In this document: piece by piece, positions 8,137 to 16,368 of the stretch
Position numbering within the stretch: position 1 is the first letter of the stretch
Layout: every line of letters begins with the position of its first letter
Position numbers and translations under genes: made by a program
DNA from: an uncultured Bacteroidia bacterium
GTDB lineage: Bacteria > Bacteroidota > Bacteroidia > Bacteroidales > F082
Direction of reading: 5' to 3'
Length of the DNA: 64,000 bases
Assembly (NCBI GenBank): GCA_902785755.1
Contig: CACZZO010000009.1
Coordinates: forward strand, 140,654-204,653
The notes under the pieces: model-generated
Told to the model about the DNA's origin: nothing
The model's input: the letters and a program-made list of their open reading frames with translations, nothing else
Database searches by the model: none

Positions 8137-8868
8137 ATGGCTTTCCACTCGCTTTTCGCACCCAAAGACCCTCTGGACAAGGCTCTCTACGACTATATCC
8201 ACAGCATTTTGGGCTTCTACCCGAAGAACATCTCTTTGTATCGCGTGGCTTTCACGCACAAATCGATGGCGGAGGAAACGGTGGGCCATTATCGCGTCAG
8301 CAATGAACGGATGGAATATTTAGGCGATGCGGTGCTGAGCGTGGCTGTGGCCGACTTCCTTTTCCACACCTACCCCACCCAGCCCGAAGGTTTCCTTACC
8401 GAGATGCGCTCGCGCATTGTGAGCCGCAGTTCGCTCAACAAATTGTCGCAAAAATTAGGCTTCGAGAATTACATCCGCCACGCCCCAAACACGAGCAATG
8501 GAATGAGTTTCAAGTCGGTGGGAGGCAATGCTTTCGAGGCCTTGATGGGTGCCATCTATTTGGACAGAGGCTTTGAGTTTGCCAAAAAGGTCATCATTGA
8601 GCGTATCATTCGGGTACATATCGATGTGGACGAGTTGCAGCATACCGAAATCAACTTCAAGAGCAAGTTGCTGGAATGGGCACAAAGGCAACACAAGCAC
8701 TTGGAATACAAGTTGATAGGTGAAATTGGTGAAGGCCAAAAGAAATTGTTCCATGTCCAAATCTTCATCGACGAAAAGCCTTACGCCGATGCCCAAGACC
8801 GTTCCATTCGCGGAGCCGAGCAACAAGCAGCAGAAAAAACATTCGGAATGTTGCCAAAGGCTGATTAA
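8137..8868 (+). CDS. rnc: Ribonuclease III
   Basis: Cleaves double-stranded RNA in rRNA precursors and mRNAs. The 243-residue protein has the RNase III signature NERMEYLGDAVLSVAV near the N terminus and the second acidic cluster around GNAFEALMGAIYLDRG. A C-terminal double-stranded-RNA-binding domain (FKSKLLEWAQ ... GAEQQAAEKTFGML) follows. The ATG at 8137 lies one base after the fabF stop and is preferred over a TTG at 8125 that overlaps fabF. Translation is probably coupled to fabF. Confidence 0.95.
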   Translation: MAFHSLFAPKDPLDKALYDYIHSILGFYPKNISLYRVAFTHKSMAEETVGHYRVSNERMEYLGDAVLSVAVADFLFHTYPTQPEGFLTEMRSRIVSRSSLNKLSQKLGFENYIRHAPNTSNGMSFKSVGGNAFEALMGAIYLDRGFEFAKKVIIERIIRVHIDVDELQHTEINFKSKLLEWAQRQHKHLEYKLIGEIGEGQKKLFHVQIFIDEKPYADAQDRSIRGAEQQAAEKTFGMLPKAD

Positions 8869-8883
8869 TGCCATCATTAATCG

Positions 8884-8891
8884 TATCTTTG
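8884..8891 (+). promoter_or_regulatory. -7-like box directly before the IPExxxVDY-like gene
   Basis: TATCTTTG ends only 4 bp before the ATG at 8896. If used, transcription would begin at or next to the start codon, giving a leaderless mRNA. No -33 TTTG at correct spacing was found, so the box may be fortuitous. Confidence 0.35.
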
Positions 8892-8895
8892 CGGC

Positions 8896-9390
8896 ATGAA
8901 TACCAAAGATCGGAAAATACAAATCGCGTCATTCGACGACACCTCGGTCATAGGCATTAATTCGAGCCTGCCCGACTACAAATTGGCTTGGAGCATCAAC
9001 AACAAGCTCTCCATCGACCTTGTCCGATACGATGACCTTGAGTTTGAGGGGGTTGGCTTCTCTTTTTTCTATTACAATGCCGGCGAAAACTACAATGTCT
9101 ACAACTTGGTTTCGCTCGTGCGCAAGGACAAGGTGCTATATTCCTTCAATCCCCACCTCGACTATCTCTTTCTCATCCAAAACCACCTTACTGCCGAGCG
9201 TCGGCTCCACCTCATCCAGTCCATCCGAGCCGTCGAAGGCATAGGCCATGCTTTCCTATTAGAGAAGGACAAGACCTTGCGACAAGTGCTGGAAACCATC
9301 GGCGACTGCGAACAACGGATGATTGACAAGAAGAAGAAACTCAACAGCCTCAACGAAGTGCGCAGGTTGGCTCGCGAGGCTATGAGATAA
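8896..9390 (+). CDS. IPExxxVDY-family-like protein
   Basis: A 164-residue protein with no catalytic motifs. The N-terminal pattern INSSLPDYKLAWSINNKLSI followed by DLVRYDDLEF, its length and its position right after rnc match the conserved, uncharacterised IPExxxVDY family of Bacteroidetes, which usually sits between the fatty-acid/rnc genes and pyruvate kinase. Here no pyk follows; a terminator and a convergent lipoprotein gene do. The C-terminal third is lysine-rich and helical (RMIDKKKKLNSLNEVRRLA). Function unknown. Confidence 0.6.
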   Translation: MNTKDRKIQIASFDDTSVIGINSSLPDYKLAWSINNKLSIDLVRYDDLEFEGVGFSFFYYNAGENYNVYNLVSLVRKDKVLYSFNPHLDYLFLIQNHLTAERRLHLIQSIRAVEGIGHAFLLEKDKTLRQVLETIGDCEQRMIDKKKKLNSLNEVRRLAREAMR

Positions 9391-9426
9391 AAAAACGAGG
9401 ATAGCAAAACTGTCCTCGTCTTTTTT
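9391..9426. terminator. Bidirectional Rho-independent terminator
   Basis: The stem ACGAGGA (9395-9401) pairs with TCCTCGT (9413-9419) and is flanked by an A-run on the left and a T-run on the right, so it can serve both the + strand gene and the convergent lipoprotein gene. Confidence 0.75.
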
Positions 9427-9444
9427 ACTGTTGCTCTACCATTA

Positions 9445-9969
9445 TTACGGACATGGCCAGAACGGAACGCCACCACCGACATGCCATGCATTATGCTGTC
9501 CAACATTAGAACCAGATAAAATGTAGGAGAGATTATGTCCATGAAAACGAGGTTTCAACCTAGCAATGGCAGCCTCACGGTCTATATGAAATGTACTCAT
9601 CATAAGCGCAATGGCATTTTCGTCATGTTCATAGATCCCAGAATAAAAACAAGCACTACCTGATAAAGCACTTGTGCAATAATCAACAGCATAAGGCGTA
9701 GGTCCCGAATAACCTGAACAAGGTGGTGTTCCAAACGCATGCCAGTGTTCGGTAGTATTGGGCGGAATACTGGCATTGCAATAAGGACAAATATATTCCA
9801 AATCGCGATTACCATAAATAACTGTATCAACCATCGGTGCCTCTCCTGTTTCAAAAATAGTGGGCAAAGATTGCTGAGGTTCGGATTTCTTGCATGAATC
9901 GAGAGCCACCAAAGAGGCTAACATCATGCCTGCCATCATTAATGGCATTAATACTCTTTTTTTCATCAT
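9445..9969 (-). CDS. Putative lipoprotein with a CxxC motif
   Basis: A 174-residue protein starting with a type II signal peptide (MMKKRVLMPLMMAGMMLASL) and a lipobox ending in ALDSC, followed by KK. The mature part has CPYC followed by a histidine-containing segment (HWHAFGTPPCSG) that could bind zinc, further cysteines, and a C terminus rich in glycine, histidine and tryptophan. I do not recognise the family. It is a single-gene unit with its own -7 box (10074-10081). Confidence 0.7.
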   Translation of the reverse strand: MMKKRVLMPLMMAGMMLASLVALDSCKKSEPQQSLPTIFETGEAPMVDTVIYGNRDLEYICPYCNASIPPNTTEHWHAFGTPPCSGYSGPTPYAVDYCTSALSGSACFYSGIYEHDENAIALMMSTFHIDREAAIARLKPRFHGHNLSYILSGSNVGQHNAWHVGGGVPFWPCP

Positions 9970-10073
9970 AGTTTTATTTTTTATTGATTAATACTCTGTT
10001 ATTTGTTGTTATCTTGTTGAATACAAATTCATTCTGTCTTTTTGGGGCATCATTTTCCCTATAAACGACGCAG

Positions 10074-10081
10074 CAAAGATA
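10074..10081 (-). promoter_or_regulatory. -7 promoter box of the CxxC lipoprotein gene
   Basis: Minus-strand TATCTTTG matches the Bacteroidetes -7 consensus and lies about 105 bp upstream of the ATG at 9969, leaving a long 5' leader. The -33 element is not evident. Confidence 0.35.
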
Positions 10082-10135
10082 AGGATAATTTTCATATTGG
10101 TATCTTTTTTTTCATTTTTTTTTCAATTTCAACCA

Positions 10136-10915
10136 TTAATATGTGTACTTTTTGCCGAGTAGATTGAATTGAAGGCAAATGCCTCCATAGAAATGCTTGA
10201 AATCTTTTAAGCTGGCTTGCAGGCGAAGATGCTGCCAAAGCAACATATCTGTACCAAGAATGAACTCGTTGCCCGTATATTCGGCAATCAACCTTCCCTG
10301 CGGGAAGAAAGCTGGTCGGAAGGTAATGCCACCTACTATTCCGTTCCATTTGGAGTTGTAGCCGCGAAGGTAATAGCGGTAGCATAGTGTCACGCCCAAT
10401 TCATTGCCTCCGAAAGTAAAATGCTTGGTGGCCGCCACATAGAAATTGCAAAAATACAGTTGGACATCGGTATGGCCTGGGAGGTAGCCGGTGGTCAAGA
10501 CATCGTTGCCCCCGATGGTTATGGCAGGATGGTACTTGCCTTCTTTCAGCGGCCTGATTTTCACCGAAGCATAACGGTCCTTGCTCCAATTAAGGACATG
10601 TCCTTGCGCATCTTTGCGATAGATGCGCTCGGTGCATACATAACTCATTTCCAGCCAACTGAAAGGCGTTAAGGAAATATAGTAATCGAAGGTGTGGTAT
10701 TTTTTCCCATCTCCGGGATAGATGAATCCCGTGTCGGGAGTCATGGCCTTGTTGAGGAAGTGCGCTCCGATGAAGGCATCACCCTCGTGGTTCATTTCTC
10801 CTGATGGGACATGCACCAAACCCGAAATGCCTGTGTATTGTTGTGACTTGCCTGTTTGGGGTAGCAGCCATAGCAGCATTAATGCGGCAATGATATTAAT
10901 ATTATGGTGTTTCAT
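10136..10915 (-). CDS. YjbH-like outer-membrane protein, second gene
   Basis: A 259-residue secreted protein with signal peptide MKHHNINIIAALMLLWLLPQ and cleavage near GKSQ. The segment beginning QYTGISGLVHVPSGEMNHEG (a strand, then a glycine-rich turn and 'P.g.m..GdafiG') and the alternating beta-strand pattern ending in LKDFKHFYGGICLQFNL match YjbH/exopolysaccharide-type outer-membrane barrels. I chose the ATG at 10915; a longer frame to 10999 lacks a signal peptide at its start. The start overlaps the upstream gene's end by 14 bp, implying translational coupling with the other barrel gene. Confidence 0.65.
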   Translation of the reverse strand: MKHHNINIIAALMLLWLLPQTGKSQQYTGISGLVHVPSGEMNHEGDAFIGAHFLNKAMTPDTGFIYPGDGKKYHTFDYYISLTPFSWLEMSYVCTERIYRKDAQGHVLNWSKDRYASVKIRPLKEGKYHPAITIGGNDVLTTGYLPGHTDVQLYFCNFYVAATKHFTFGGNELGVTLCYRYYLRGYNSKWNGIVGGITFRPAFFPQGRLIAEYTGNEFILGTDMLLWQHLRLQASLKDFKHFYGGICLQFNLLGKKYTY

Positions 10916-11825
10916 TCTTTTTCTTCTTTTCAGTGATGATAAAATCAGGTTCCATAGTATGGCTGCCCCATTGCAACAAGTCACGGCTAAACCAGCCATG
11001 GCGTATGTTTTCCTCAGGGTCGGTATGGTACATGCGATTGGAATAGACTTTATACATGACGGAATACGACATTTGATAATTGGATGCCAGACGGAAATTC
11101 ACTGCCCTATGCTTGCGATGATAGGGCGGAAGTGCGATAACGATACGAAATCCACCATCCAATCCGTATTCATTGCTCCAATGGCCATATACGGAAACTG
11201 TGGTGTGGTTGAAGTGGCGCATAGCCTCAGCCTCGATGCCATAATCACGATACAAATACCTCCCAACAGTGCCACGGAATTGCGTGTTCCATTGCGAAAG
11301 ATAGATGTCGCCACCAACAGTCCAAACAAAAGTATTGGGTTTGTTAATATGGAATGTTTCATTAAAATACATCGTTCCAACATAACCCATCTGTCCTTCA
11401 AAAGCAAACCAGCCGCACAAAGGAAGAAAAGCCTTTAAATCCACTCCATAACGGTACATATCGAAAACACCAGCCGATGCTTTAAGATGCAACTTGCTAA
11501 TACGAAACTCTTTGCTGATGTTGAAAGCACCAATTTGAACGTACTTATATTGTTCGCCATAAGTGTTCACGATGGGCACTACAGCTTGTCCGGCCAATTG
11601 CCAATGGTTGCCAAAATTAAACTTGAAGCCTGGGGTAAGTTGTAACAGCACATCGTATTGCCTTTCGAAATGCATGTCACTGAAACCGAAATTAATGCCC
11701 GAGAAAAAATCGATGCTGGGAGAAGAGCCTTGCCCCTTGGCCTTGGGCGGACTTGCGCATAGCGAAACCGCAAGGAGCACAGCCACTATCGCGAAATGTC
11801 GGAAAAATGGATTGCGGTGAAACAT
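10902..11825 (-). CDS. YjbH-like / outer-membrane beta-barrel protein, first gene
   Basis: A 307-residue protein with signal peptide (IVAVLLAVSLCASPPKAKG) followed by a beta-rich sequence of about ten amphipathic strands (INFGFSDMHFERQYDVLLQL, FRISKLHLKASAGVF, TTVSVYGHWSNEYGLDGGFR). GGFRIVIALPPYHRKHR resembles the 'G..v.ip..p' turn of YjbH-family barrels. It is the first gene of a two-gene operon; the products together are about as long as a single YjbH protein, so the pair may be a split version. The export substrate is unknown, with no polysaccharide genes next door. Confidence 0.6.
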   Translation of the reverse strand: MFHRNPFFRHFAIVAVLLAVSLCASPPKAKGQGSSPSIDFFSGINFGFSDMHFERQYDVLLQLTPGFKFNFGNHWQLAGQAVVPIVNTYGEQYKYVQIGAFNISKEFRISKLHLKASAGVFDMYRYGVDLKAFLPLCGWFAFEGQMGYVGTMYFNETFHINKPNTFVWTVGGDIYLSQWNTQFRGTVGRYLYRDYGIEAEAMRHFNHTTVSVYGHWSNEYGLDGGFRIVIALPPYHRKHRAVNFRLASNYQMSYSVMYKVYSNRMYHTDPEENIRHGWFSRDLLQWGSHTMEPDFIITEKKKKNETP

Positions 11826-11923
11826 TGCAACAATTTGATTAATAATTTGGCTGCAAATTTACATGAAAAATCGGGTTGTCAGCGAGTTTTTAGTAATTTT
11901 GCCAAAAAAATAGGCATTTTTTT

Positions 11924-13117
11924 ATGGCAAAAGATCTCAAACCCCATATCGGCATTTTCGGTCGCAGGAATTGCGGCAAGAGCAGCCTCATCAACCTCCT
12001 CACGGGACAAGACATCGCCATCGTGAGCGACACGGCGGGCACCACCACCGACCCCGTCAAGAAAAGCATCGAAATCTTTGGCATCGGGCCTTGCGTGCTC
12101 ATCGACACGGCGGGCATCGACGACGTGGGCGATTTGGGCCGACAGCGCATCGAAAAAACCATGAAGGTTTTGGAGGAAATCGACTGCGCCGTTTTGGTCA
12201 TCACAGGCAACAACTTTGAAGAGCCTGAAAAACAGCTCATTGCCCGCATGAAAGCACTGGCTGTGCCGTTTTTCATCGTCCACAACAAGGCCGACCAAGA
12301 GCCGTTGCTCGCCGTCTTGAAGGCAATGATTGAGCAGAATTATGGTACTAAAATACTGGATTTCAGCGTTCAAAGAAAGGATGACATTGCTCCATTGGTT
12401 GAGGTTTTGAAGAAAACGATTCCCGAAAGTGCCTATCAGAAAGTCTCTTTGCTTGGCGGCATTATCCAGCCTAATGAAGTGGTCGTTTTGGTTTGCCCCG
12501 TGGATGCCGAAGCCCCTGAAGGCCGTCTCATTTTGCCCCAAGTGATGGCCATCCGCGATGTGCTCGACAACGAATGTATCTGCGTCGTACTGAAGGAAAC
12601 CCATCTGAAGCAATATTTGGAAACAATGCCCAAACCTGCTTTGATTGTCACTGACAGTCAAGTGTTTGGCTTTGTGAGCAAAATCGTTCCACCTGAAATC
12701 CCATTGACCAGTTTCAGTATTGTCATGGCTCGTTTGCGCGGCGATTTCGACAATTATGTGAAAGGCACGCCGCACCTTTCCGAATTGAAGGACGGCGACA
12801 CGGTTTTGCTGCTCGAATCCTGCACCCACCACAGCACTTGCGAGGACATCGGGCGGGTGAAGTTGCCTCGTATGATTCTGAAATTCACGGGCAAGGCCAT
12901 TAATTTTGAATATGTGGCTGGCTTGTCGCCTATCAGCAATCCTGAGAAATACGCCATGGCCATCCAATGCGGCGGCTGCATGAGCACACGCAAACAACTC
13001 ATCAACCGCACGAACCTTTTTGTGAATCAAGGCATTCCGATCAGCAACTACGGTATGGCCTTGGCTTATATGAACGGCATTTTCGAGCGGGTGATGGAGC
13101 CATTCAGGCAAAAATAG
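11924..13117 (+). CDS. hydF: [FeFe]-hydrogenase maturation GTPase
   Basis: Scaffold GTPase that assembles the 2Fe subcluster delivered to [FeFe]-hydrogenase. The 397-residue protein has a G domain with GRRNCGKSS (P-loop), TAGTTTDP, DTAG and NKAD. It then has a dimerisation domain and a C-terminal iron-sulphur domain with ESCTHHSTCEDIG and AIQCGGCMSTRKQL. The cluster motif is normally C-x-H...HCxxC; here a glutamine stands where histidine is usual, an alternative I believe occurs in this phylum. hydE, hydG and a hydrogenase gene are not in the window. The gene implies H2 metabolism in an anaerobe. Confidence 0.93.
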   Translation: MAKDLKPHIGIFGRRNCGKSSLINLLTGQDIAIVSDTAGTTTDPVKKSIEIFGIGPCVLIDTAGIDDVGDLGRQRIEKTMKVLEEIDCAVLVITGNNFEEPEKQLIARMKALAVPFFIVHNKADQEPLLAVLKAMIEQNYGTKILDFSVQRKDDIAPLVEVLKKTIPESAYQKVSLLGGIIQPNEVVVLVCPVDAEAPEGRLILPQVMAIRDVLDNECICVVLKETHLKQYLETMPKPALIVTDSQVFGFVSKIVPPEIPLTSFSIVMARLRGDFDNYVKGTPHLSELKDGDTVLLLESCTHHSTCEDIGRVKLPRMILKFTGKAINFEYVAGLSPISNPEKYAMAIQCGGCMSTRKQLINRTNLFVNQGIPISNYGMALAYMNGIFERVMEPFRQK

Positions 13118-13122
13118 CCGAA

Positions 13123-13209
13123 TTTTACGGTTCGAAATGCAAAAACAAGGCCAATTTTTATAGTTGAAAATGTAAAAATTCGAATAATTTTATAGTTTGA
13201 AATGTAAAA
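13123..13209. repeat. Triple operator-like palindrome array before ATPase gene 1
   Basis: Three related 22 bp imperfect palindromes lie at 13123-13144, 13156-13177 and 13188-13209 (centres 13133.5, 13166.5, 13198.5; spacing 33 and 32 bp). Each has arms of the form TTTTA / TAAAA (copy 1 slightly diverged) around a TTGAAA-like core. The third copy covers the expected -33 region of the ATPase promoter. The spacing is about three helical turns, so bound proteins would face the same side. Confidence 0.75.
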
Positions 13210-13214
13210 ATATG

Positions 13215-13222
13215 TATTTTTG
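13215..13222 (+). promoter_or_regulatory. -7 promoter box of ATPase gene 1
   Basis: TATTTTTG matches TAnnTTTG. It begins 6 bp after the third palindrome and lies 20 bp before the chosen ATG, so a protein on the array would compete with RNA polymerase. Confidence 0.55.
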
Positions 13223-13242
13223 CAGTGTCAAATCAAACTATA

Positions 13243-14454
13243 ATGCGTATGGAAACCATTGAAGTGCAACCGCTTTTCGACAACTATCACCGCAAAATCG
13301 CCAAGGTCGATCTGAAATTCAAGCGCTACCTCTATTCCCAAATCAACTGGAAGGCCCGGATGATTGGCATCAAAGGGGCGCGAGGTGTTGGCAAGACCAC
13401 CATGCTGTTGCAACATATCCTTGACAACTACGAAGATATTGACCAAACGCTATATGTGTCGCTTGACGACCTTTGGTTTGCCTCTCACAATTTGATGGAA
13501 TTGGTTGATTGGGCTGACCGCCATGGCCTCAGCAGGCTTTATCTTGATGAAGTACACCGCTACAAATCCTGGTCGGAGACGCTGAAAAACATCTACGACA
13601 ACTATCCCGACATGGGCATCGTTTACACCAGCAGTTCGCTTCTTGCCATAGACAATGCCAAGGTTGACCTTTCGCGCCGCCAAACGCCTTACACGCTTTA
13701 CGGGCTTTCGTTCCGCGAATTTCTTGACTTTGAAGATGTTGCCCATATCAGCCCCATCCCGATAGAGACATTGCTTCGCGACCATGTCAAACAGGCCATG
13801 AAAATCACGAAGAACCTCAAAGTAGCTCCCTTGTTCGAGGCTTACTTGAAGCACGGCTATTATCCGTTTTACCGCGAGGTGAGCGATGATTTTCCCATAC
13901 GTTTGCGCGAAATCGTTTCCTTGGTCATCGAAAACGACCTGCCCGCCGTGGAGAACATTTCTTACGAAACCCTTCTGAAAGTCAAGCGTTTGCTGATGAT
14001 CATCAGTGAGCATGTGCCTTTCGAGCCTAACATGTCGGAATTGTGGAAACAACTATCGACCAACAATGAATTAGGGCTTCGCATGCTATATTCTTTGGAC
14101 AAAGCGCAGATTCTTTCGCTGCTCACCTCAAAGACCAAAAGTTACAAATACCTCAGCAAGCCCGACAAGATTTTCCTCAACAATCCCAATTTGATGCATA
14201 CGTTGTGTCCCACGGTGGAAATCGGGAACGAGCGGGAAACGTTTTTCAACAACCAAATGAGCGTTGCGCACGAAGTGAAATTTCCGCAAAAAGGCGACTT
14301 TTTGGTCAACGATCGTTATCTGTTTGAGGTCGGCGGCAAAAACAAGACTTTCGACCAAATCAAAGACATTCCCGACAGTTTTCTTGCCGTTGACGAAACC
14401 GAGGTAGGATTTAGTAACCGCATTCCCTTGTGGATGTTTGGAATGACTTATTGA
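13243..14454 (+). CDS. AAA_14/DUF4143-family ATPase, copy 1
   Basis: A 403-residue ATPase of the AAA_14 plus DUF4143 type. The Walker A is GARGVGKTTM (about residues 45-54) and the Walker B is LYLDEVHRYKSW, followed by a sensor-like TSSS. The middle is helical and probably winged-helix. The C terminus LFEVGGKNKTFDQI carries an E-x3-K pattern like the nuclease-fold tail of this family. Its close paralogue is at 48511-49677 (shared motifs YxDExHxYxSW, GLSFREFL, KxGYYPF, FEVGGKNK, PLWxFGM). The start is taken as ATG 13243; ATG 13249 is also possible, and a GTG at 13225 would lie at the predicted transcription start. The cellular role of the family is unknown. Confidence 0.85.
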   Translation: MRMETIEVQPLFDNYHRKIAKVDLKFKRYLYSQINWKARMIGIKGARGVGKTTMLLQHILDNYEDIDQTLYVSLDDLWFASHNLMELVDWADRHGLSRLYLDEVHRYKSWSETLKNIYDNYPDMGIVYTSSSLLAIDNAKVDLSRRQTPYTLYGLSFREFLDFEDVAHISPIPIETLLRDHVKQAMKITKNLKVAPLFEAYLKHGYYPFYREVSDDFPIRLREIVSLVIENDLPAVENISYETLLKVKRLLMIISEHVPFEPNMSELWKQLSTNNELGLRMLYSLDKAQILSLLTSKTKSYKYLSKPDKIFLNNPNLMHTLCPTVEIGNERETFFNNQMSVAHEVKFPQKGDFLVNDRYLFEVGGKNKTFDQIKDIPDSFLAVDETEVGFSNRIPLWMFGMTY

Positions 14455-14476
14455 ACGAAGACAACGAAAAGTGGTA

Positions 14477-14932
14477 TTATTGCTTCTTTAAATACATCAA
14501 CAATCCTCGACACCCTTCCGAAACATCCCTCCAAGTGGCCTCAAAATCGCCCGTGTACCACGGGTCGGCCACATCGCTCGGGCGGTGGGTGTAGTCCATC
14601 AAGAGGCTGATTTTATGTTCGGTATCCTCGCCGAACATCCGTTTCAGGTTGCGGAGGTTGTTGCGATCCATGGCAACGATATAATCATAATAGGAGTAGT
14701 CTTGCCGAGTCATTTGTCGTGCGGTCTTGCCCTCGCAGCCAATGCCGTGCTCTGCCAATTTGCGCCGCGCCAGAGGATATACGGGATTGCCGATTTCTTC
14801 GGTCGAGGTGGCTGCCGAGGCGATTTCAAACTGCTCGCTCAAGCCTGCTTCGGCGACGAGTTTCTTCATTACAAACTCCGCCATAGGACTGCGGCAGATG
14901 TTGCCGTGGCAGATGAAGAGGACTTTTATCAT
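14477..14932 (-). CDS. Low-molecular-weight protein-tyrosine phosphatase
   Basis: Removes phosphate from tyrosine residues; in bacteria often paired with capsule tyrosine kinases. The 151-residue protein begins with the P-loop FICHGNICRSPMAE (Cys8, Arg14). It has the DPWYTGDFE loop with the general-acid aspartate near residue 122. No tyrosine kinase gene is adjacent. It lies 32 bp downstream of tcdA on the same strand and is convergent with the ATPase gene. Confidence 0.95.
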   Translation of the reverse strand: MIKVLFICHGNICRSPMAEFVMKKLVAEAGLSEQFEIASAATSTEEIGNPVYPLARRKLAEHGIGCEGKTARQMTRQDYSYYDYIVAMDRNNLRNLKRMFGEDTEHKISLLMDYTHRPSDVADPWYTGDFEATWRDVSEGCRGLLMYLKKQ

Positions 14933-14964
14933 GTTGAAGTGTTGATTGTTGAATTGTTGAATTG

Positions 14965-15684
14965 TTATTTTCCAAGCAGGTCATTAATGACGACAGAGGC
15001 GCAAAAGATGCCAAAGGTCGCGGGAAGGTAAGAAATCGTGCCGACATTGGAAACCTTGTTCTGCTCATCAACGCCCTCGGTGATGATGGCCGAGGCATCG
15101 ACAGGCTCGGGCGAGAAGACGACCTTGATGCCATCGAACACGCCCAAACGGTGCAGTCGTTTTCGGATGTAAAACGCCAAACGGCAATGGTTTGACTTCG
15201 AGATGTCGCAAATTTCTACCTTTTCGGGGTGAAACTTTCCACCCGCGCCCATGCTGCTCACGATGCGCTGGTTGTTTTGTTTGGCGTAATAAAGCAGAAA
15301 CACTTTTGGGGCAACCGTGTCGATGGCATCCACCACATAGTCAAAGGGTTGCGCCATCAGGTCGATGATGGCTTGGTCTTTCAGGTATTGGTTGAGGACG
15401 GTCAATTCGATTTCGGGATTGATGTCGCGGAGGCGGTCTGCCATCACCTCGGCTTTGGGGCGGCCAAGGGTGCTTTCCAAGGCCAAAAGCTGGCGGTTGC
15501 GGTTGGTGATGTTCACCACATCGCCGTCCACGAGGGTCATTTTGCCGATGCCCGCGCGAGCCAATTGCTCGGCGGCGTAGCCTCCCACGCCACCCAAGCC
15601 TACCACAATCACATGCTTGGATTTCAATATGTTGATGCCCTCGTCACCGATTAATAAGCGGGTTCTATCTTGCCAGTGTTCCAT
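14965..15684 (-). CDS. tcdA: tRNA threonylcarbamoyladenosine dehydratase (ThiF/E1-like)
   Basis: ATP-dependent enzyme that cyclises t6A37 in ANN-decoding tRNAs to ct6A. The 239-residue protein has the E1-like nucleotide-binding motif VVGLGGVGGYAAEQLARAGI and the DGDVVNITNRNRQ segment. DYVVDAIDTVAPKV and SSMGAGGKFHPEKV follow, typical of TcdA rather than ThiF or MoeB. It starts inside the 3' end of the upstream TatD-family gene (34 bp overlap), so the two are probably co-translated. Confidence 0.9.
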   Translation of the reverse strand: MEHWQDRTRLLIGDEGINILKSKHVIVVGLGGVGGYAAEQLARAGIGKMTLVDGDVVNITNRNRQLLALESTLGRPKAEVMADRLRDINPEIELTVLNQYLKDQAIIDLMAQPFDYVVDAIDTVAPKVFLLYYAKQNNQRIVSSMGAGGKFHPEKVEICDISKSNHCRLAFYIRKRLHRLGVFDGIKVVFSPEPVDASAIITEGVDEQNKVSNVGTISYLPATFGIFCASVVINDLLGK

Positions 15685-16331
15685 TGGGTTGCAAAGTTAG
15701 TAAAGATTTGTTTTTGTAAAGTAACAATGTCGGTTTCCAGAAGTTTTGCCGCAGTTTCATAAACCTTTTCTATACCGATTTCAGCCATGTCGGTTTCAAA
15801 GAAGACATAATCTATATCAATGGTTTTTAGCGAGTTGTAAATTTTCCTGTCGGGATGCAGCAGACTCTCGCCGACGGAAAGAAAAATCCCCTGTCGGATG
15901 AGTTGGGCGGCATCTTGCGCCGTGCCGTTGAAGCCATGCACAATCCAAGGCTGTTTCGCTCGGTGTTTTTTGCGCAGGGCGACAATCTCGTTGTGGCTTT
16001 TCACATCGTGCAGAATCATTGGCTTTTTCAGGTTCTCCGACAAAACAATCTGTCGTTCAAAAACCTTGATTTGTTGGTCAAAGTCAGCGTGAAACTTGTC
16101 CAAACCCGCCTCACCGAGGGCAATGACCTGAGGTCGTTGCAAGTTCTCTTTCAATTTGTTCAAGGCTTCATCAACTTGAAAATCAGCCTTATCCAATGCC
16201 CATGGATGAATGCCGCAACTGTAATGGCCTTGCTCGGGACAAGGTTGCTCCAAATCGAGATTGACGATTTGAATTATGCCGTCTTCGGGATTGGTCGAAT
16301 GTGTGTGAATGTCGATAAATGGAGTTTTCAT
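15651..16331 (-). CDS. TatD-family metal-dependent hydrolase
   Basis: A 226-residue TIM-barrel hydrolase of the TatD/YcfH family. The metal-binding motif DIHTHS opens the protein. GEAGLDK supplies the conserved glutamate, LHDVKSHNEIV and WIVHGFNG supply metal histidines, and FFETDMAEI the final aspartate. Members are 3'-5' DNases or of unknown substrate. It is slightly shorter than canonical TatD (about 255-260). It is divergent from recG with only 37 bp between starts. Confidence 0.85.
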   Translation of the reverse strand: MKTPFIDIHTHSTNPEDGIIQIVNLDLEQPCPEQGHYSCGIHPWALDKADFQVDEALNKLKENLQRPQVIALGEAGLDKFHADFDQQIKVFERQIVLSENLKKPMILHDVKSHNEIVALRKKHRAKQPWIVHGFNGTAQDAAQLIRQGIFLSVGESLLHPDRKIYNSLKTIDIDYVFFETDMAEIGIEKVYETAAKLLETDIVTLQKQIFTNFATQWNTGKIEPAY

Positions 16332-16356
16332 GCCCGCAAAATTAGAAAAAAATCCC

Positions 16357-16364
16357 TACTTTTG
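16357..16364 (+). promoter_or_regulatory. -7-like box directly before recG
   Basis: TACTTTTG ends 4 bp before the recG ATG at 16369, predicting a leaderless or nearly leaderless mRNA. The same geometry occurs at 8884-8891. No -33 element at correct spacing was found. Confidence 0.35.
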
Positions 16365-16368
16365 TGGC

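Noticed and set aside
13130..13141. GGTTCGAAATGC as a tRNA T-arm
   Set aside because: No acceptor, D or anticodon stem can be built around it; it is part of the first palindrome of the ATPase array.
13133..13209. Short regularly spaced repeats as a CRISPR array
   Set aside because: The units are palindromic, diverged, only three, and the 10-11 bp between them are too short to be spacers; no cas genes are present.
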